Source: Dermacentor variabilis (taxonomy: Eukaryota > Arthropoda > Arachnida > Ixodida > Ixodidae). From it: 64,000 nucleotides of DNA. Numbering within the stretch: the stretch's first letter is position 1; each line of letters begins with the position of its first letter. Of the stretch, positions 30,731 through 42,740 are shown in pieces. The notes beneath the pieces are model-generated. The model had not been told where the DNA came from. It did no database searches and saw only the letters and a list, made by a program, of their open reading frames with translations. The stretch spans positions 224,202,024 to 224,266,023 of the forward strand of contig NC_134571.1 of NCBI RefSeq assembly GCF_050947875.1, in the 5' to 3' direction. Both the position numbers and the translations under genes were made by a program.

Positions 30731-33392
30731 TACCCTTTCTTATCGTTTCGAAGAACAGGATCTTCATTTTAAACATAATGAATTCACCTTGTACAGCATC
30801 TCAATGTGGTGTCAAAGAAATCTTATCGCAGCATGCGTATTACTAAGTGAGGTTTTTGTTAAGACGACGTACAGCATGGGACCTAATTTAGTAGCCTTTG
30901 CACACAGAGATAGGACTAGTGTAATAAATAGGAAGGATTTTAAGAAGCACTTCTAACATGGTCTGATCACGTGTTTAAAAAAAACTTTAATCGAACATGA
31001 TTTCAGGCGTAACTGTTGCCCCTGAAAATTTTTCGGATTATCTGCATTGGCATTGTTTTTAGAGAGCACCAATACTGCTTTGATTGAAGTAACCTCGTGG
31101 AACATGAAGCATCGCTTCTTGCTGAGTCAAGGAAATCTTATCTGCATATCTGAGGTGCATGTTTCTTGATCGAATGCTGTTTAAAGGCCGCTAATTAGAA
31201 ACTTACTTCACTAGCCTTCCAGAGATTGCTGAGATTGCTCCAGTAGTCTATGCTACTCGATCATAACCAATCTACTAGAGTGAACTTTCATCACAGTTGG
31301 CTTTGCAACGTGTATGCAAAATACCGCAACTGCCTACTAGACGTGTAACTGCGCTAGAACTTGGAATTAATGACCAGTAAGGTTTATGGGACCAGCAAAA
31401 GTTAGTCCATTACTCCAGAACAAAATTCCAGGCACTTCGCTTATTTCTGCACCTCGCTCGTGCAGAAGCGGCACCACACCTGCAGCATAAACATCCACTC
31501 CCTTTAAGCCAAGTGTAGGGAATGTTGTGAACTCGTCCAGTACAAAGCCTGCACTAAGTAAAGCGAATCACAACATGCTGTTGCAGCCGTTTGAACTGGT
31601 GGAACGAGTTGCGAAATGCAGCACCTCCTGCACTAGTTCAGAAAGTGCAGGTGAATCAAGTGGAGAGTATATAGTAACAGAAGTTGAGTGATTCTGCATT
31701 ACATTCACTAAATATACTGCATGCTGCCTTTCCATTTATTTCTTTAGTTATTAAAAATCCCTTTTGCATCGTTGAACAAAACTACAGAACGAAAACATAT
31801 TTTCTAGCATTCACTGGTAGCAAACATGTCAAAACTTGTTCAAGTTTCTGGATTGCCGCTTTACCTTTTAACCCCCAAGTTAAATCCGGAAAATGTACCA
31901 AATTTTCCAAATTTTATGTACTCATTTTGTCGCTGTCATTCTCGTTCTAAAAATATATTACTTCATTGGTATCTGCTTAGAATTACCACAAAAATTAAAG
32001 CTGCTCTTGAGCGCAGCTTTCCCTAAGTGCCCACTGTAACTCATATTTGACAGTCAGAGCAACATAACATCGGGCAGAAAGAGTGTGACTCATCATTTGC
32101 GATATTGGTACTACCTCCAGTCACTAGTACAGCTTGGGATCAAGGATTAAAGGTTGTGACTTCGTTGCTGCCCAATTTTATTTCTACAGCTGTTACACTT
32201 GCATGTAGCGTGTGTATCTACGTCTGCATGCATTAAAATGATTCATGCTAGAGAAAATCAACTGTAGTGTAGAGAAGCATCAGTCATGTTTATATATTTG
32301 CTTTGTGAAGATGCTCTAAGTTTATCTTTGCAGTATAGACTTGGCGCTGTTTCGCCAAAGATGCCCTTGTGCTATTAAACTTGTCAATTAATTATCTTCT
32401 TGCTGTAGCAGGTGCTTATAATTTTCCTTTTGCTATCGGTGCGCCAATTTTAATTTGTTTTTCTTGAACCATTCACTTCCGACTCACAGGACTGCATGTC
32501 ATGTGAGGTCTTCCTTATTCAATAAAAAATGTTGAGGTTGTCTTTGTCAAATTCAATTTCTTGCCTCAAACGAACTTCTACAACTGACCAAGGTGATTAT
32601 TCTACCTGCTTAGATATGAAATATGTTGCGGTTATGAGCCCTCATAGTGAATGACACTTAGTAAAAAAAATTGCGTATTAAAATAATTTAATGAAACTTT
32701 TAAAAGCATCTAAACTTAACCATTCTTCTTTTATCACAATGCAGGAATAAAAAGTTCCCGTAACATCATGCATTCATTATCGTGGCCCAGTCGTGTATAC
32801 AAGCGACCTCCTTCATGTGGACCAAGAACTACTCTTCAGTGGCTCGCAAAGACTTCCGTGCGAAGCCCTTAACATTCTCGTCTCAGTGCAATGGCTGCTC
32901 ATCTATCTGCGTGTCCATTAACAAGGCTGCCAGTTGTAAAGCTTCTGAACCCCTTTAAGAAAGCCTAATGATTTTTTGTTTACTTTTCACGGATGGCCGT
33001 AGAATCGGAACATTTTTTGCTTCTGACATTTTTACCTGGCACAAAGCTGTGCAATAACTTTCTTACCAGTGTTTAATGTATTTAAATGATGCGCACTCTA
33101 ATGCCTATCTGGTTTTGTTAGAGTCTAAGAAATTTGAATGTCTGATGAGGTAACAGCATTTGAATTTGTCGTCGTGGCTCGTTTCAATGATCTGCTAGGA
33201 AATAACACCCAAAACTTACCACACGTCAGTTGCAGCATTTTTGTTTTCATGACTACAGTATACACGTTTTAAAAGATGATGTGGGGAAAAAAGCCTAAAG
33301 AACATAATCATCCTAGGATTTTCATGCCCTTACTGCTCTGCAATGAATAATGCCTCATACATCTTGGGAGCACATTGGGAGTAATGCCTACA

Positions 33393-33567
33393 GGTATCTT
33401 TGATAAAAGAATAGCTCGCACACAGATTTACCACGCAGTTGATGGCTGATGGCTTTTTTGTCGTCTTCATGTTGCTACCTGGTATCTTTGATAAAAGAAT
33501 AGCTCGCACACAGATTTACCACGCAGTTGATGGCTGATGGCTTTTTTGTCGTCTTCATGTTGCTACC
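33393..33567. repeat. 88-bp tandem duplication
   Basis: Two copies beginning GGTATCTTTGATAAAAG at 33393 and 33481 that look identical over the full unit. 33568-34754 is otherwise AT-rich intron; short ORFs there have no recognised motif. Confidence 0.9.
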
Positions 33568-34754
33568 CTCTATTCAATATTCATTTAGATGTAAAGGACA
33601 CTATAGGCATTGAAATCCCAAATGGCACTTGCATTTCAAGGGACAAAGTGTCCAGCATGCCTGTCACAAAACGTGTTCTAGGGGGCTACCTTGCCTCTAT
33701 AGGTAAATGGACACCAGATGCTCTGTGTACAATGTAATCGGCGTACTCGCCTGGAGTGCTGGAAAGATGTGCTACGGGCTGTACTGGCACTGTCTGCTGA
33801 TAATGCAAGGTTCTAGAAAGCTTGCAGCTGAGCATCTGCCATCGTACTGAAGGAACTGTCCTAATTTATTTTGCCGATGTAGTTGACATTTTAGGAGCTG
33901 CAATGGACAATTGTGACTGTGGCAGTGCTGCCGAACTAAAGCACAAATTACACACATCGACTCACACAGTGCACTCTGAAAGTTTTGCTACGTGGTATCT
34001 GCGTTTTCTGACTGACCTTATTGCACCTTTACGAGCAGTCGCAGGTGATTGCAGCCGCTAAAGCTTTGTCAACTGGCAAGGTGAAAAATAATGCTGTGCT
34101 ATCAGTGTGGCTGCACACTCCGAGATACAAACTATGTTGAAATAGGTGTTCGGTAGACGGTACCTGTGCAGCCAAAACATGGTGTTTGAGCCCTATAGGC
34201 AACTGCGTTCACAACTGCACACAAGTGTGCTGTCACTATAGAAAGTTGAGAATAAGCAGCATTTTTACCGGTGTTTCTTCAAAACATTTGCGCAAGTCAT
34301 TCTTTCACCAAGGCTGGTAATCATGCATAGGTATTGAGAACAGCGCATTTGTGACACACAAGCAGTCATGTGACTAAAGTTTAATTGGATGCAGTAATCT
34401 GTCAGATGGAATTATAAAAGCTATACCTTGTGTTCCTCAGTGGTCTCTCTTGCAGGGACATGACCGATGCCGGTAGTTTAGTTTTTACTTTTCTGTCTAG
34501 GTTTAATGTGTATATTGCAACTATAACTAACAGCCAGTGCTCTCTCCTGCCCCGTTTTTATGCTGTTTTTGTGATATTTGCAATATTTTGCAGTTACCTC
34601 AGCTGAACGAAGTATATCTCTTTACTATTACTATTTCTCATGTTCAACTTTTGTGCAGTGCCCACTAGCTATTACTAGTCTTGTTTTGTTCACGTAAACA
34701 CACCCAGACTTGTTCTTTCTTATGTGGCCGGTTATTTTCATACTTTCCGCATTG

Positions 34755-34905
34755 CGATGAAGGCGAAGTGCGAAAACACCCGTGTACTTAGATTTAGGTG
34801 TATGTTAAAGAACCCCAGATGGTCAAAATTTCCAGAGTCCTCCACTACGGCGTGCCTCATAATCGGAAAGTGGTTTTGGCACATGAAACCCCACAATTTT
34901 TTTTC
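34755..34905 (+). mobile_element. Ruka-like SINE fragment, plus strand
   Basis: Contains GTGTACTTAGATTTAGGTG, TTAAAGAACCCCAGATGGTC and TCCACTACGGCGTGCCTCAT, ending GAAACCCCACAATTTTTTTT. The tRNA head is missing or diverged. 34906-36140 beyond it has no supported feature. Confidence 0.75.
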
Positions 34906-36140
34906 ATACTTTATGATAAGATGCAGCGCTTTTCGAATGAAAACTTGATAGTTTATAGTGAGGTTACTTAAAGAAACTTTTCTGCTTAAACTTTAATTGA
35001 ACAAGCCTGCGCCATTATTCGGTGCTTATGTCTCTGTATTGGTATGGTTTTACTCCTTATCTTCCTTATTATTTTTAAAATGTGCAAAGTTTATTATGTA
35101 ACCATTTCTCGTTCATGAAATAATAAATATTTTTCTTCTGATATTTCGTCCCAAATTTTACAATGATTCTGTTCAGTTAGGTAACCTTAGACTAGCTGAC
35201 TTTTATTCTGATATTTTAACTTACAATGCTTGATGGATATTCAGTGCAAGCATAGGGTGAAAAATAAACTAAATTATGGGGTATAAGCAGGTCACTGACA
35301 GTAAATGGAGCACACAGAAATTTGTTGAAATAGTGCATGCTTATATATTAAACAGCATGCACAGCTACACAACCAGTTTTGTTTGTAGACGCTGAAACAT
35401 TATGTAAATGGAAGCGTTTTGTTGCATTTTGTTATTTGGCTCTCAGTGCTACCTTTAAGTCATTATATATGTGAAGGTACTAGTAGAAGTGTCCTATGGA
35501 GATAAATGACAACTTTGATGATAGAGGCAGAAAAGTCATGTTTAAAACATGGCAAAAAACTGTCGACTTGACAGGCAAACAGGTTTCAGACAGGCTTCTC
35601 TAGTACTGCTCTTGTTACCGTCGACAATACATGCATTGCTTGTGTTCTATTGCATTCAATATTAGGTACAACAACGAGCTGTGGTGGCTTTCCCTCCGGG
35701 TCGAGGTGGTGTTGCTGCGAAAATTTTCGACCGAGAAATGTCGTGGTTTTTCATTATTTCAGAAATGCATCTAACATCGTCCTTCTTGTTGTGTGCTTTT
35801 TCCATGGAGTGATAAGTTCTGGTGCGCCAAGGCGCGGGACATCCTGTGTCCTTAGTGCAGCACGCTTTGTTACGGCACTCTGCATCCTGCAGGCAGTGTG
35901 CTATCACTGCAGAGAAAGATGACGAAAAGCATGGGGTGTGTGCATGGCTGTGATCGTGAAACTTAATTTTTTTGCCTGAAAGAGTCGCACATTATATATA
36001 CTACCAAATGAAAGACCACAAGCGCAATTTGGCGACACCTCACACATTCTCGCTCATACTGAACAAGACAGTACCACAGCCATGGCTAGGTAGCATTCAC
36101 AACAGCTAGTCTGTCCATTAACTACATGGCTGTAGTAAAC

Positions 36141-36438
36141 GCTAAAATACTTGCAGGGATAACACCCTTTTGGAAGGGTGTTGCCCATGCTACACCGATA
36201 TTGAAAGGATGGTGTCTGTGTTACACCCATATGTGAAGTCTCTTGTTTGTTTTACACCCATGTATTAAAGGGTGCTTTTTATTGAAAGCCCATAGGCAAG
36301 GTGTCGTCATTTTAACGCCCTTCTTCTGTGGAGTGTTACTTTACACCATTTGCTTGAGGTGTATGAATACACCCAAAAAGGGTGTCACCCATGGGACAAG
36401 TCTTTTATACCCTTAAGGGTGTGAAAAGTTTTATAGTG
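36141..36438. mobile_element. MITE-like repeat with ACCCTTAAGGGT motifs
   Basis: The right end, read on the minus strand, is CACTATAAAACTTTTCACAC, flanked by TA, like a Tc1/mariner-type MITE terminus. The left end is diverged (GCTAAAATACTT). The inside is full of ACACCC/GGGTGT pairs in both orientations. A related sequence is at 41449. The exact left border is uncertain. Confidence 0.5.
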
Positions 36439-36439
36439 T

Positions 36440-36563
36440 ATGACAGGAGCCCCTTTTTGCACGAGGTGCATATTCCCAACAAATCTTATCCGCGCAAAAC
36501 TCAATGTTTATATCTAGAAACTGTAGGCAGTTACCCTCAGGCACATCAATGGTGATTTTCAAG
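36440..36563 (-). pseudogene. Penelope-like element RT segment, inverted 5' part
   Basis: The minus strand reads LKITIDVPEGNCLQFLDINI, then ICWEYAPRAKRG, a segment found near the end of the Penelope-type RT domain. The next element residues (KKGLLPYDSAHSK) are on the plus strand from about 36755. So this 5' part is inverted with respect to the 3' part, and about 28 bases around RAKRGLL are present in both. Confidence 0.7.
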
Positions 36564-36566
36564 CCA

Positions 36567-36751
36567 TTTCCATTTCATTAGTACGATCTTGATGAGGGCT
36601 AGTTGGTTCATACTTAGAACTGAGGTGAAACAGCGCAAAAAAGACGAGGACACAAGAAAACAAATACCACAGACAAGCGCTTGTCTGTGGTATTTGTTTC
36701 CTTGTGTCCTCGTCTTTTTCGCGCTGTTTCACCTCAGTTCTTTCCATTTCA
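36567..36751. mobile_element. Foldback insertion: 124-bp near-perfect palindrome with 11-bp direct repeats
   Basis: TTTCCATTTCA at 36567-36577 and 36741-36751 flanks a 39-base leader (with GGGCTAGTTGGTTCATACTT) and a palindrome at 36617-36740. The centre is between 36678 and 36679, and I count two mismatches per 62-base arm. The leader's complement matches the type of 3' end seen at about 37680 in the Penelope-like element. Confidence 0.75.
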
Positions 36752-37700
36752 CCTTGTGCAAAAAAGGGCTCCTGCCATACGACTCCGCCCATTCAAAATT
36801 AATGAAAAAAGGAATTGCTTCACTTTGCCTGAAGTCCGCCCTCGGTAAATCGTGCCCTCACAGGATGCCGTTTAGCTTTCAGAACCAATTGGCCAGGCTG
36901 TCTTCAGCTGGATTTCCTGATTCGATTGTGATGGCAGTCGCGGAAAGCCTACTACAAAAAAATGAAGAGTGTGGATGTGAGAGCTGGGGAAGATCCGCCT
37001 CGAGAAGAGGTGGTGAGACCTGTGGTGGTGCCCTATGTACACAATATGGCCCACAATTTAAATAAGGTTTCAAGCAGACATGGAGTGCCGCTTGTGTTTT
37101 CAACCCCAAAAACGTCGGAAGCCTTTGTTCTCGTATCGAAAGAATCCCTGAAGATGTAGGATGCGGCACCAAGCATGGGTGACCGTTTATGAAGTGCGCC
37201 GAAGGTGTCGTGTATGATATCTCCCTCTCATTCGGCCGCTCCTATATAGGGCAAACTGGACGCTGCGTTAACGACCGAATTAGGGAACATGAAAAAAATG
37301 TAGAGCAAGGTAAAGAAGGGCCAAACATACCCAAGCACATTAGGTCCTGCCCGTCACACTCTTGTGAGCCATGCTTAGAAGGGGCGCAGATTCTAGCAAA
37401 TTTAAGTGTAAATATACAAAAGCTCGGGAAGTAACTTAGGCTTTCTTTGTCTTAAAGAAAGGAAGCACGTGCATCAGCCACCCATCAATATCTTTATATA
37501 GGCTAAAAAAATATTTACCCAGTACGCTTCCATATCAGTCTTGATCTGAATGTCTTCCTTGCGTCTAAGACATCCATATAAGTGTGTGGTGTGCCTCTGA
37601 ATACAGCAGTTGTAAGTGGTACTCTGTCCCGCTTCTTTCTTGTTTCTGTGTGTGTTCGTGCCTAGTACCCAAGATGAATTGTGACCAACTCGCCCAACAA
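36745..37700 (+). pseudogene. Penelope-like element 3' part: end of RT and GIY-YIG endonuclease
   Basis: After KKGLLPYDSAHSKLMKKGIA come the linker motif PYVHNMAHNLNKVSSRHGVP (frame change) and then a GIY-YIG nuclease (37189-37434): VVYDISLSFGRSYIGQTGRC, with the GIY replaced by a DIS-like variant and YIG kept, followed by NDRIREHEKN and HIRSCPSHSCEP, where histidine and cysteine positions resemble the Penelope-type domain. The C-terminal KKGSTCISHPSISLY lies in another frame. Penelope elements pair an RT with this nuclease for target priming. Several frameshifts make it a relic. Confidence 0.8.
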
Positions 37701-38237
37701 GACGTCATTTTCAGCTATATTTCACATAGTACGCTTTACTAATACTTACTCAGCTTGTGCGCAGTAACAATGAACCCACTTATAAGGTGAACGCGAACTC
37801 ACGGAAATGAGTTACAAGTTGCCCAGAATTTCACCCAGAATGCAAAGCAGTGACGCGATAGTTGGCGAAATATTATGCGTAGTAAGTCTAGGACTCTTTC
37901 GTGCGCCGTCAGTTGCAGTAAGTGCTCGCAAATCCGTGCGGGAAGATGAAAAGTCAGTGATTCTTACGGAGGACTCTCCGTGGCGAGGAAAAAAAGCAAG
38001 AGCGGAGAGTCTGCACGCGCCTGACTGCGCCAAGTGGTCTGAGGGTGTTTAGCAGCGCTTCTTGGAACACATACTGACTCGGCATAGCTTATACCTTCAG
38101 CGGTTTCGCATTTAGCCAAGTGGGGATGAAACATATTTAACATATGTAAAATAACAAATTTAACACCCACTAGCGTAAGTTGTCTCATTTTGCCTTATAA
38201 ATATAAGGTATCGGTTTCCTCTTTCCCAAGTTTTTTT
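37701..38237. other. No supported feature
   Basis: Intronic DNA. Short overlapping ORFs on both strands have no motif. Confidence 0.5.
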
Positions 38238-38315
38238 TAGGTTGCGTAATAACTTCGACACGTGTGACAAAAAGGTATACAGCCTTTTGTTCGCACAACC
38301 ATATGACACTGCAAA

Positions 38316-38413
<98 letters not shown>

Positions 38414-38482
38414 ACATATTTTTTGCAGTGTCTTAAGGCTGTGCGAACAAAAGGTCGTGTGCCCTACGGCTGTAACACAACC
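38238..38482. repeat. Inverted-repeat element with an AT-microsatellite loop
   Basis: Left arm (CCTTTTGTTCGCACAACC ... GACACTGCAAA) and right arm (TTTGCAGTGTCTTAAGG ... GTGCGAACAAAAGG) are reverse complements with a few indels. Between them is (AT)n at 38325-38409. The palindromic structure suggests a foldback or MITE that contains, or is hit by, the microsatellite. Confidence 0.65.
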
Positions 38483-40589
38483 ACAGAAAGGAATAAGTAA
38501 CAGCCCGAAAAAAATAAAGGTGGCAGAAAAGAGGGAAAACAAAAGGTAAAGCGCGAGGCACGGCTGGAGGAGAGCGTGCGCTGCGAGGCTCAGAAGGCTG
38601 GCGACAAGGTGGCGGTGCGGGTTCGTGAAACGGCGACAGAGCGCCCCCTGGGCAGATTCAGGAGGCAGCGCTGCTGGTCTGAGGAATCGGACTGTTCCGG
38701 GGACATCCGCGAACCACGGTCCATGGTCGAGGTGTGCCTGGCAGATGGAGCTAACTGGCCAGTCAGGCGGGCGGACCCGAGGCGGCCCCACAATCTGGGT
38801 CCCGCCGAAAGAAGCTTAGAAGCCGGAAATGTATTGCATGCCTTAGCTCTCGCAAAAAATGGAGAGATCACGTCCCTGCCAGGTTGTCACCTTTCGACGG
38901 ATAGTGTTTATCGTGGGCGTCCAATGAGGTCCACTATTACGGAAGCTGTCGAGAGGTGCTCCAAGATATCGCAACGGAGACTGATTCCAATGAATATTCG
39001 CGAATACAGAGGAAGTGAGCGCCCACATGCCTAGCCAAAAGCCTCTACTTTAAGATGGAGGAAGCTTTATTCCCTTTATTTCCCTTTATTCTTCTTTTTT
39101 TTAAACATAGCAGGTACCATGCAGTGAAGCGTTCTTGCTTTACAGCATTTCTAACACACATACACATACACAGAGAATCGCACATCTATATACGTACTCG
39201 TCTTTGCTGCAGGCGCTTCTGCCACACCTGCCATCTCTTGCTAAACTCATCTTCGCCACCCAGCACCGAACATGTATGCTCAAAAGCGTCGCAAAGGTGC
39301 TTCCACGCAGGTTTCGCGTTCTCAAGAGCTTGGACGTAGTCAGTTCGTGATCTCCAAATTGCATACAAACCTAGCAATAACAGGGTTTCAACACTGTTAT
39401 TTTTTGTCATCTTCCAGTGTCATAAATTTTACGTTATCCCAATTTGGGTATATCTGCACGTCAAACACAAGTCGTGCGTTGTGCCAAAAGTGTACTGCGT
39501 TTGTACAAACCAAAAAATACGTGCTGCAACGATTCTGGGTAGGGGCAGACGAGCCAGTCCGTTGACCACGGCACGAAAACACCCTTGTTACGTAGCCATG
39601 TTTTTTAAAGGTAAAACTTCGACATGAAACCTAACAAAGAAATCCTTAATCGCTGTTTTTTACACGGTATTTTGGTAGACGCTTGAAAAGGTCAGCTGGC
39701 TTCCAGCTCGAGACCGATATAGTCGGGTTGGGAATATCATATCTATCGTGACGCCGAACACGTCTGTAAGTGTACATTTTGGCTCTGTCAACAGTAAGAA
39801 TATGTTTGCACTGATGTTTACATTTGCATTTAAGAGCCAAGACGCGCTTTCACTTCACCGCGTGAACTGCCGCATCTTTTGAAGAGCAAGAGTTGTTACC
39901 ATCGACAGGTACATCGTGGAGTGCTAGAACATCGATTTTGCTGTACGATATCCATATCCAAAAGAAATTCAGAAATAGACAACGGTGACGGGGGACGCAG
40001 TTACGGTTGTTGCTGCTAATTTCTACAATTGTCTCTGGGTGTTTACACTTTTGAGCGCGCATATAATTCATGTGTTCAATGCAAATTAGCTACATAAACA
40101 TTCGTGGATGAGTTCATTCTGACAACATACTGGCTTCTCACGGCAGCGCTGTACCAGAATAATGAGAACCGAGCGAGGCAGCTTTTCACGATACTTAGTG
40201 GAAGAACCCAAAACTTCTTTTTCGCTTTGCAAAACCTTATGCAATATTCCTGGGAAATTGACTAATGTGTCAGTGTAACGGCAAAGCCCACAGGCCTGTG
40301 TGCCGCATCTTATGAAACAAAACGGATACGCCGCCATTCCCGCAGATGGTATGATATTGATCAGCGGCTGATATTGAGGAGGCCGGTAGGGAGTTTCTGT
40401 GCCTCGTCGTCACAGCACAATTATAACAATTGGCCACGTCGACGTTAATAGCGCTGTTGGTGCGATCAGCATTGCCGACTTCAGAGAAGCCCGATTGTAT
40501 ACCGCGCAAGAGAAAAGTGAAGTGTACACCACCGATGCGAAACTGACATACAATTTTAAAGCGTCGCGACGGAAATGCTTCTCTCACGG
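38483..40589. other. Unassigned intronic DNA with a GC-rich ORF
   Basis: 38576-39034 is a 152-codon plus-strand ORF with no recognised motif in a GC-rich patch (38540-38830), also open on the minus strand. It could be an old repeat or a regulatory CpG-rich segment. The rest to 40589 shows nothing I can support. Confidence 0.35.
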
Positions 40590-41040
40590 CGTCAGAACTT
40601 ATGTCTCTGCGACAGAAAGTGGCACATTTCTAACGCCACGACAGAAAAATGTGTAGTCCCGATAGAGTTCCTGTTGCGACGTCAGAATCGCTATTGGGAT
40701 TGAAAGTTGATGTCGCCACTTCATAAACTCTTGTTGTCGTGACAAAACGTTTCTGTTGCGACTTCACAACTCTTGGCCGTGGCGACCGAATGTTTCTGTT
40801 GCGACGTCAGAATCGCTGTCATAATGTCAGAGTCGCTGTTACGATAGAAAGCTGTTGTTGCGACTTCAGAATTATTGTTGTCGGGACAGAACGTTTCTGT
40901 TGCGACTTCAGAACTCTTCATCGTCGCGACAGAATTTTTTCTGTTACGACGACAGAATTTCTCTCGTAACGTCAGAATTGCTGTCACGATAGAAAGCTGT
41001 TGTCACGACTTCAGAACTATCGTTGTCGGACAGAAAGCCG
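40590..41040. repeat. Degenerate minisatellite
   Basis: Repeated blocks such as TTTCTGTTGCGACTTCAGAA and GTCGGGACAGAACG, with a variable period of about 20-50 bases. It begins some 70 bases inside the intron that follows exon B. Confidence 0.75.
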
Positions 41041-41112
41041 GCAGAAGAGCTACCAACTACCCTGGCCAGCCAGCACTCTCTACAGAGCGGATGGTGCAAC
41101 ACGTGGGCTCAC

Positions 41113-41347
41113 CTGAGCGCTGCTGGAACGTATCACGTGCTGCTGTCTCGGGCTTGGCGAGGGCTCGAGTTTGGGCAGCCGGGCGGCGGGTGTCGCTTCG
41201 GGAGCCCGGAAAGTGGGCGTTGGGGCGCCGCTCGCTGCGGCCGAAGGCGCGGCCGAGACGAGGCGCGAGGTGCTCTGCAGGATCTGCGCGTACTTGCCGT
41301 CGATATAGGTGCCGATCACTTTCGTCTCGTGGATTGTCGTCACCCCG
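41113..41347 (-). CDS. Host gene exon B (unrecognised protein)
   Basis: 235 bp. The acceptor on the minus strand is CTTCTTTTTGCAG|C, with a strong pyrimidine tract, and the donor CTCAG|GTGAGC. Its first base completes the codon split at the end of exon A (CG|C, arginine), then 78 codons end in phase 0. The protein starts GVTTIHETKVIGTYIDGKYA, which looks like a folded, conserved stretch, and continues as an Ala/Pro/Ser-rich region to RQQHVIRSSSAQ. I do not recognise the family. The open frame extends into the intron on both sides, so an upstream methionine there is not the start. Confidence 0.7.
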
Positions 41348-41448
41348 CTGCAAAAAGAAGGTGCATCATAAGTACTTGCGAACGGCAGAACGGAGAGACT
41401 GCGCAAGCTGCCAGCAACTTGCGAGCAAGCATAACGTGCAGAAGAATG

Positions 41449-41625
41449 GGGTACACTCTTAAAAACTTTCACACCCTTAAGGGTGTATTGCGGGTGTGTT
41501 TATGTTTTCACCCCTTGTAAACACCCCCTCCAACACCCTTTCTAACGGAAAAGGGTGTTCAATAAGAAAACACCTTTGGAACACCCCAGCCTTTCTAATT
41601 TACGCCCTAATTTTACGGGAGTAAG
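41449..41625. mobile_element. MITE-like repeat related to 36141-36438
   Basis: It starts with CACTCTTAAAAACTTTCACAC preceded by TA, then ACCCTTAAGGGTGTATTGC and several ACACCC blocks. The right end is less clear. 41626-42289 after it has no supported feature. Confidence 0.5.
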
Positions 41626-42289
41626 TGAACAAGCTTACAGTATATGATAAATGAACATTGGCAGTTTACGTTTTGATATTGGCTATACATGAAACGCGCG
41701 CTACCTGCGCTTGAGTCAGGTAGCTGGAATGATTAGATCGGGGCATCTAAGCAGCTGCGCAATGACTCCGAACAGCGGTCAAAAAATGACGTTTCCTGCG
41801 AATGTTGATTTCGAACGGATGACACTAACGCGCCGATTTTGCATAGCCAGATATCCGCAAAAAGGCTTCGCGTGATCAATGGCAAAATTTTTTACAACGC
41901 TATCCCTGAATACTTAAAGGTGTGCAACTAGTTAGACTAGGAATGGTTAGGAGTGAGGGTTAACGGTAAATAGCCCACCAACTTACGGTTTGTAGATCAT
42001 ATTGGCACGCTCAGCAACGCTGCAGACTATCTGCAACAAACTTTTGAGGACCATAGCGAAAAAAAGTGTAAAAGTCTGATTGAAGATTAGTATGCAGAAG
42101 AGAAAAGTAATGTTCCGCAGCCTGGCGAGAGAACGAAATGCCATGATCAGCAGTCAGCCTCTAGAACCTGCGCAGAAATAAATTTATCTAGGTTAATTAC
42201 TCGCAGGGGCCTCTGATCAAAGAAATTTGCAAAAAATAAAAAAATTAGTTGGAGAGCTTACTGCAGGCATTACTAAATCATCATCATGG

Positions 42290-42740
42290 AGCTTACTGCT
42301 AATCGTTGCTTTCTAGCGTTATTAACATATGGGTCCGAAACTTGGAGGTTGCCAAGGAAGCTTGGGAAGACGTGGAGGACCGCGCAACGAGCGATGCAAT
42401 GAAAAAATGTTAGGCGTGACGATAATAGACGAGAAGAGAGCGATGTGGATTAGAGAGCGAACGGAGATAGCTGATATTCTCGTTGACATTAAGAGGAAGA
42501 AGTCGTGCTGGGCAGACCATGCAATGCGTAAGGAAGAGAACCGCTAGTTTATTGGAGTTGCAGAATGGGTGCTAAGGGGAGAAAGCACAGTCGAGAAAGG
42601 CAGAGAATAACGTGGGCGTGATGGAACTAGAAAATTTGAAGACTCGTGGAACCAGTTAGCACAAGACAGGGGTATTGGATATCGCTGGAGAAGCTTTCGT
42701 CCTGCGATGGACATCAAAATGGGCTGATGATGATGATGTC
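42290..42740 (+). mobile_element. RTE-type LINE 3' fragment with GAT tail
   Basis: The C-terminal end of an RTE-clade RT: LTYGSETW near 42325, MLGVTIIDEKRAMWIRERTE, SCWADHAMRKEENR, then in other frames FEDSWNQLAQD and SLEKLSS. It ends in a short (TGA)n-like tail at 42725-42740. The same end occurs at 17870 and 59438. 42741-43439 holds only a poly-G run (42833-42844) and no supported gene. Confidence 0.82.

Noticed and set aside
38576..39034. Host exon or gene in a GC-rich ORF
   Set aside because: Open on both strands, no recognisable motif and no convincing splice pair.
41348..41472. Gene start upstream of exon B in the same frame
   Set aside because: The frame stays open by chance past a strong splice acceptor; the phase match with exon A favours splicing.
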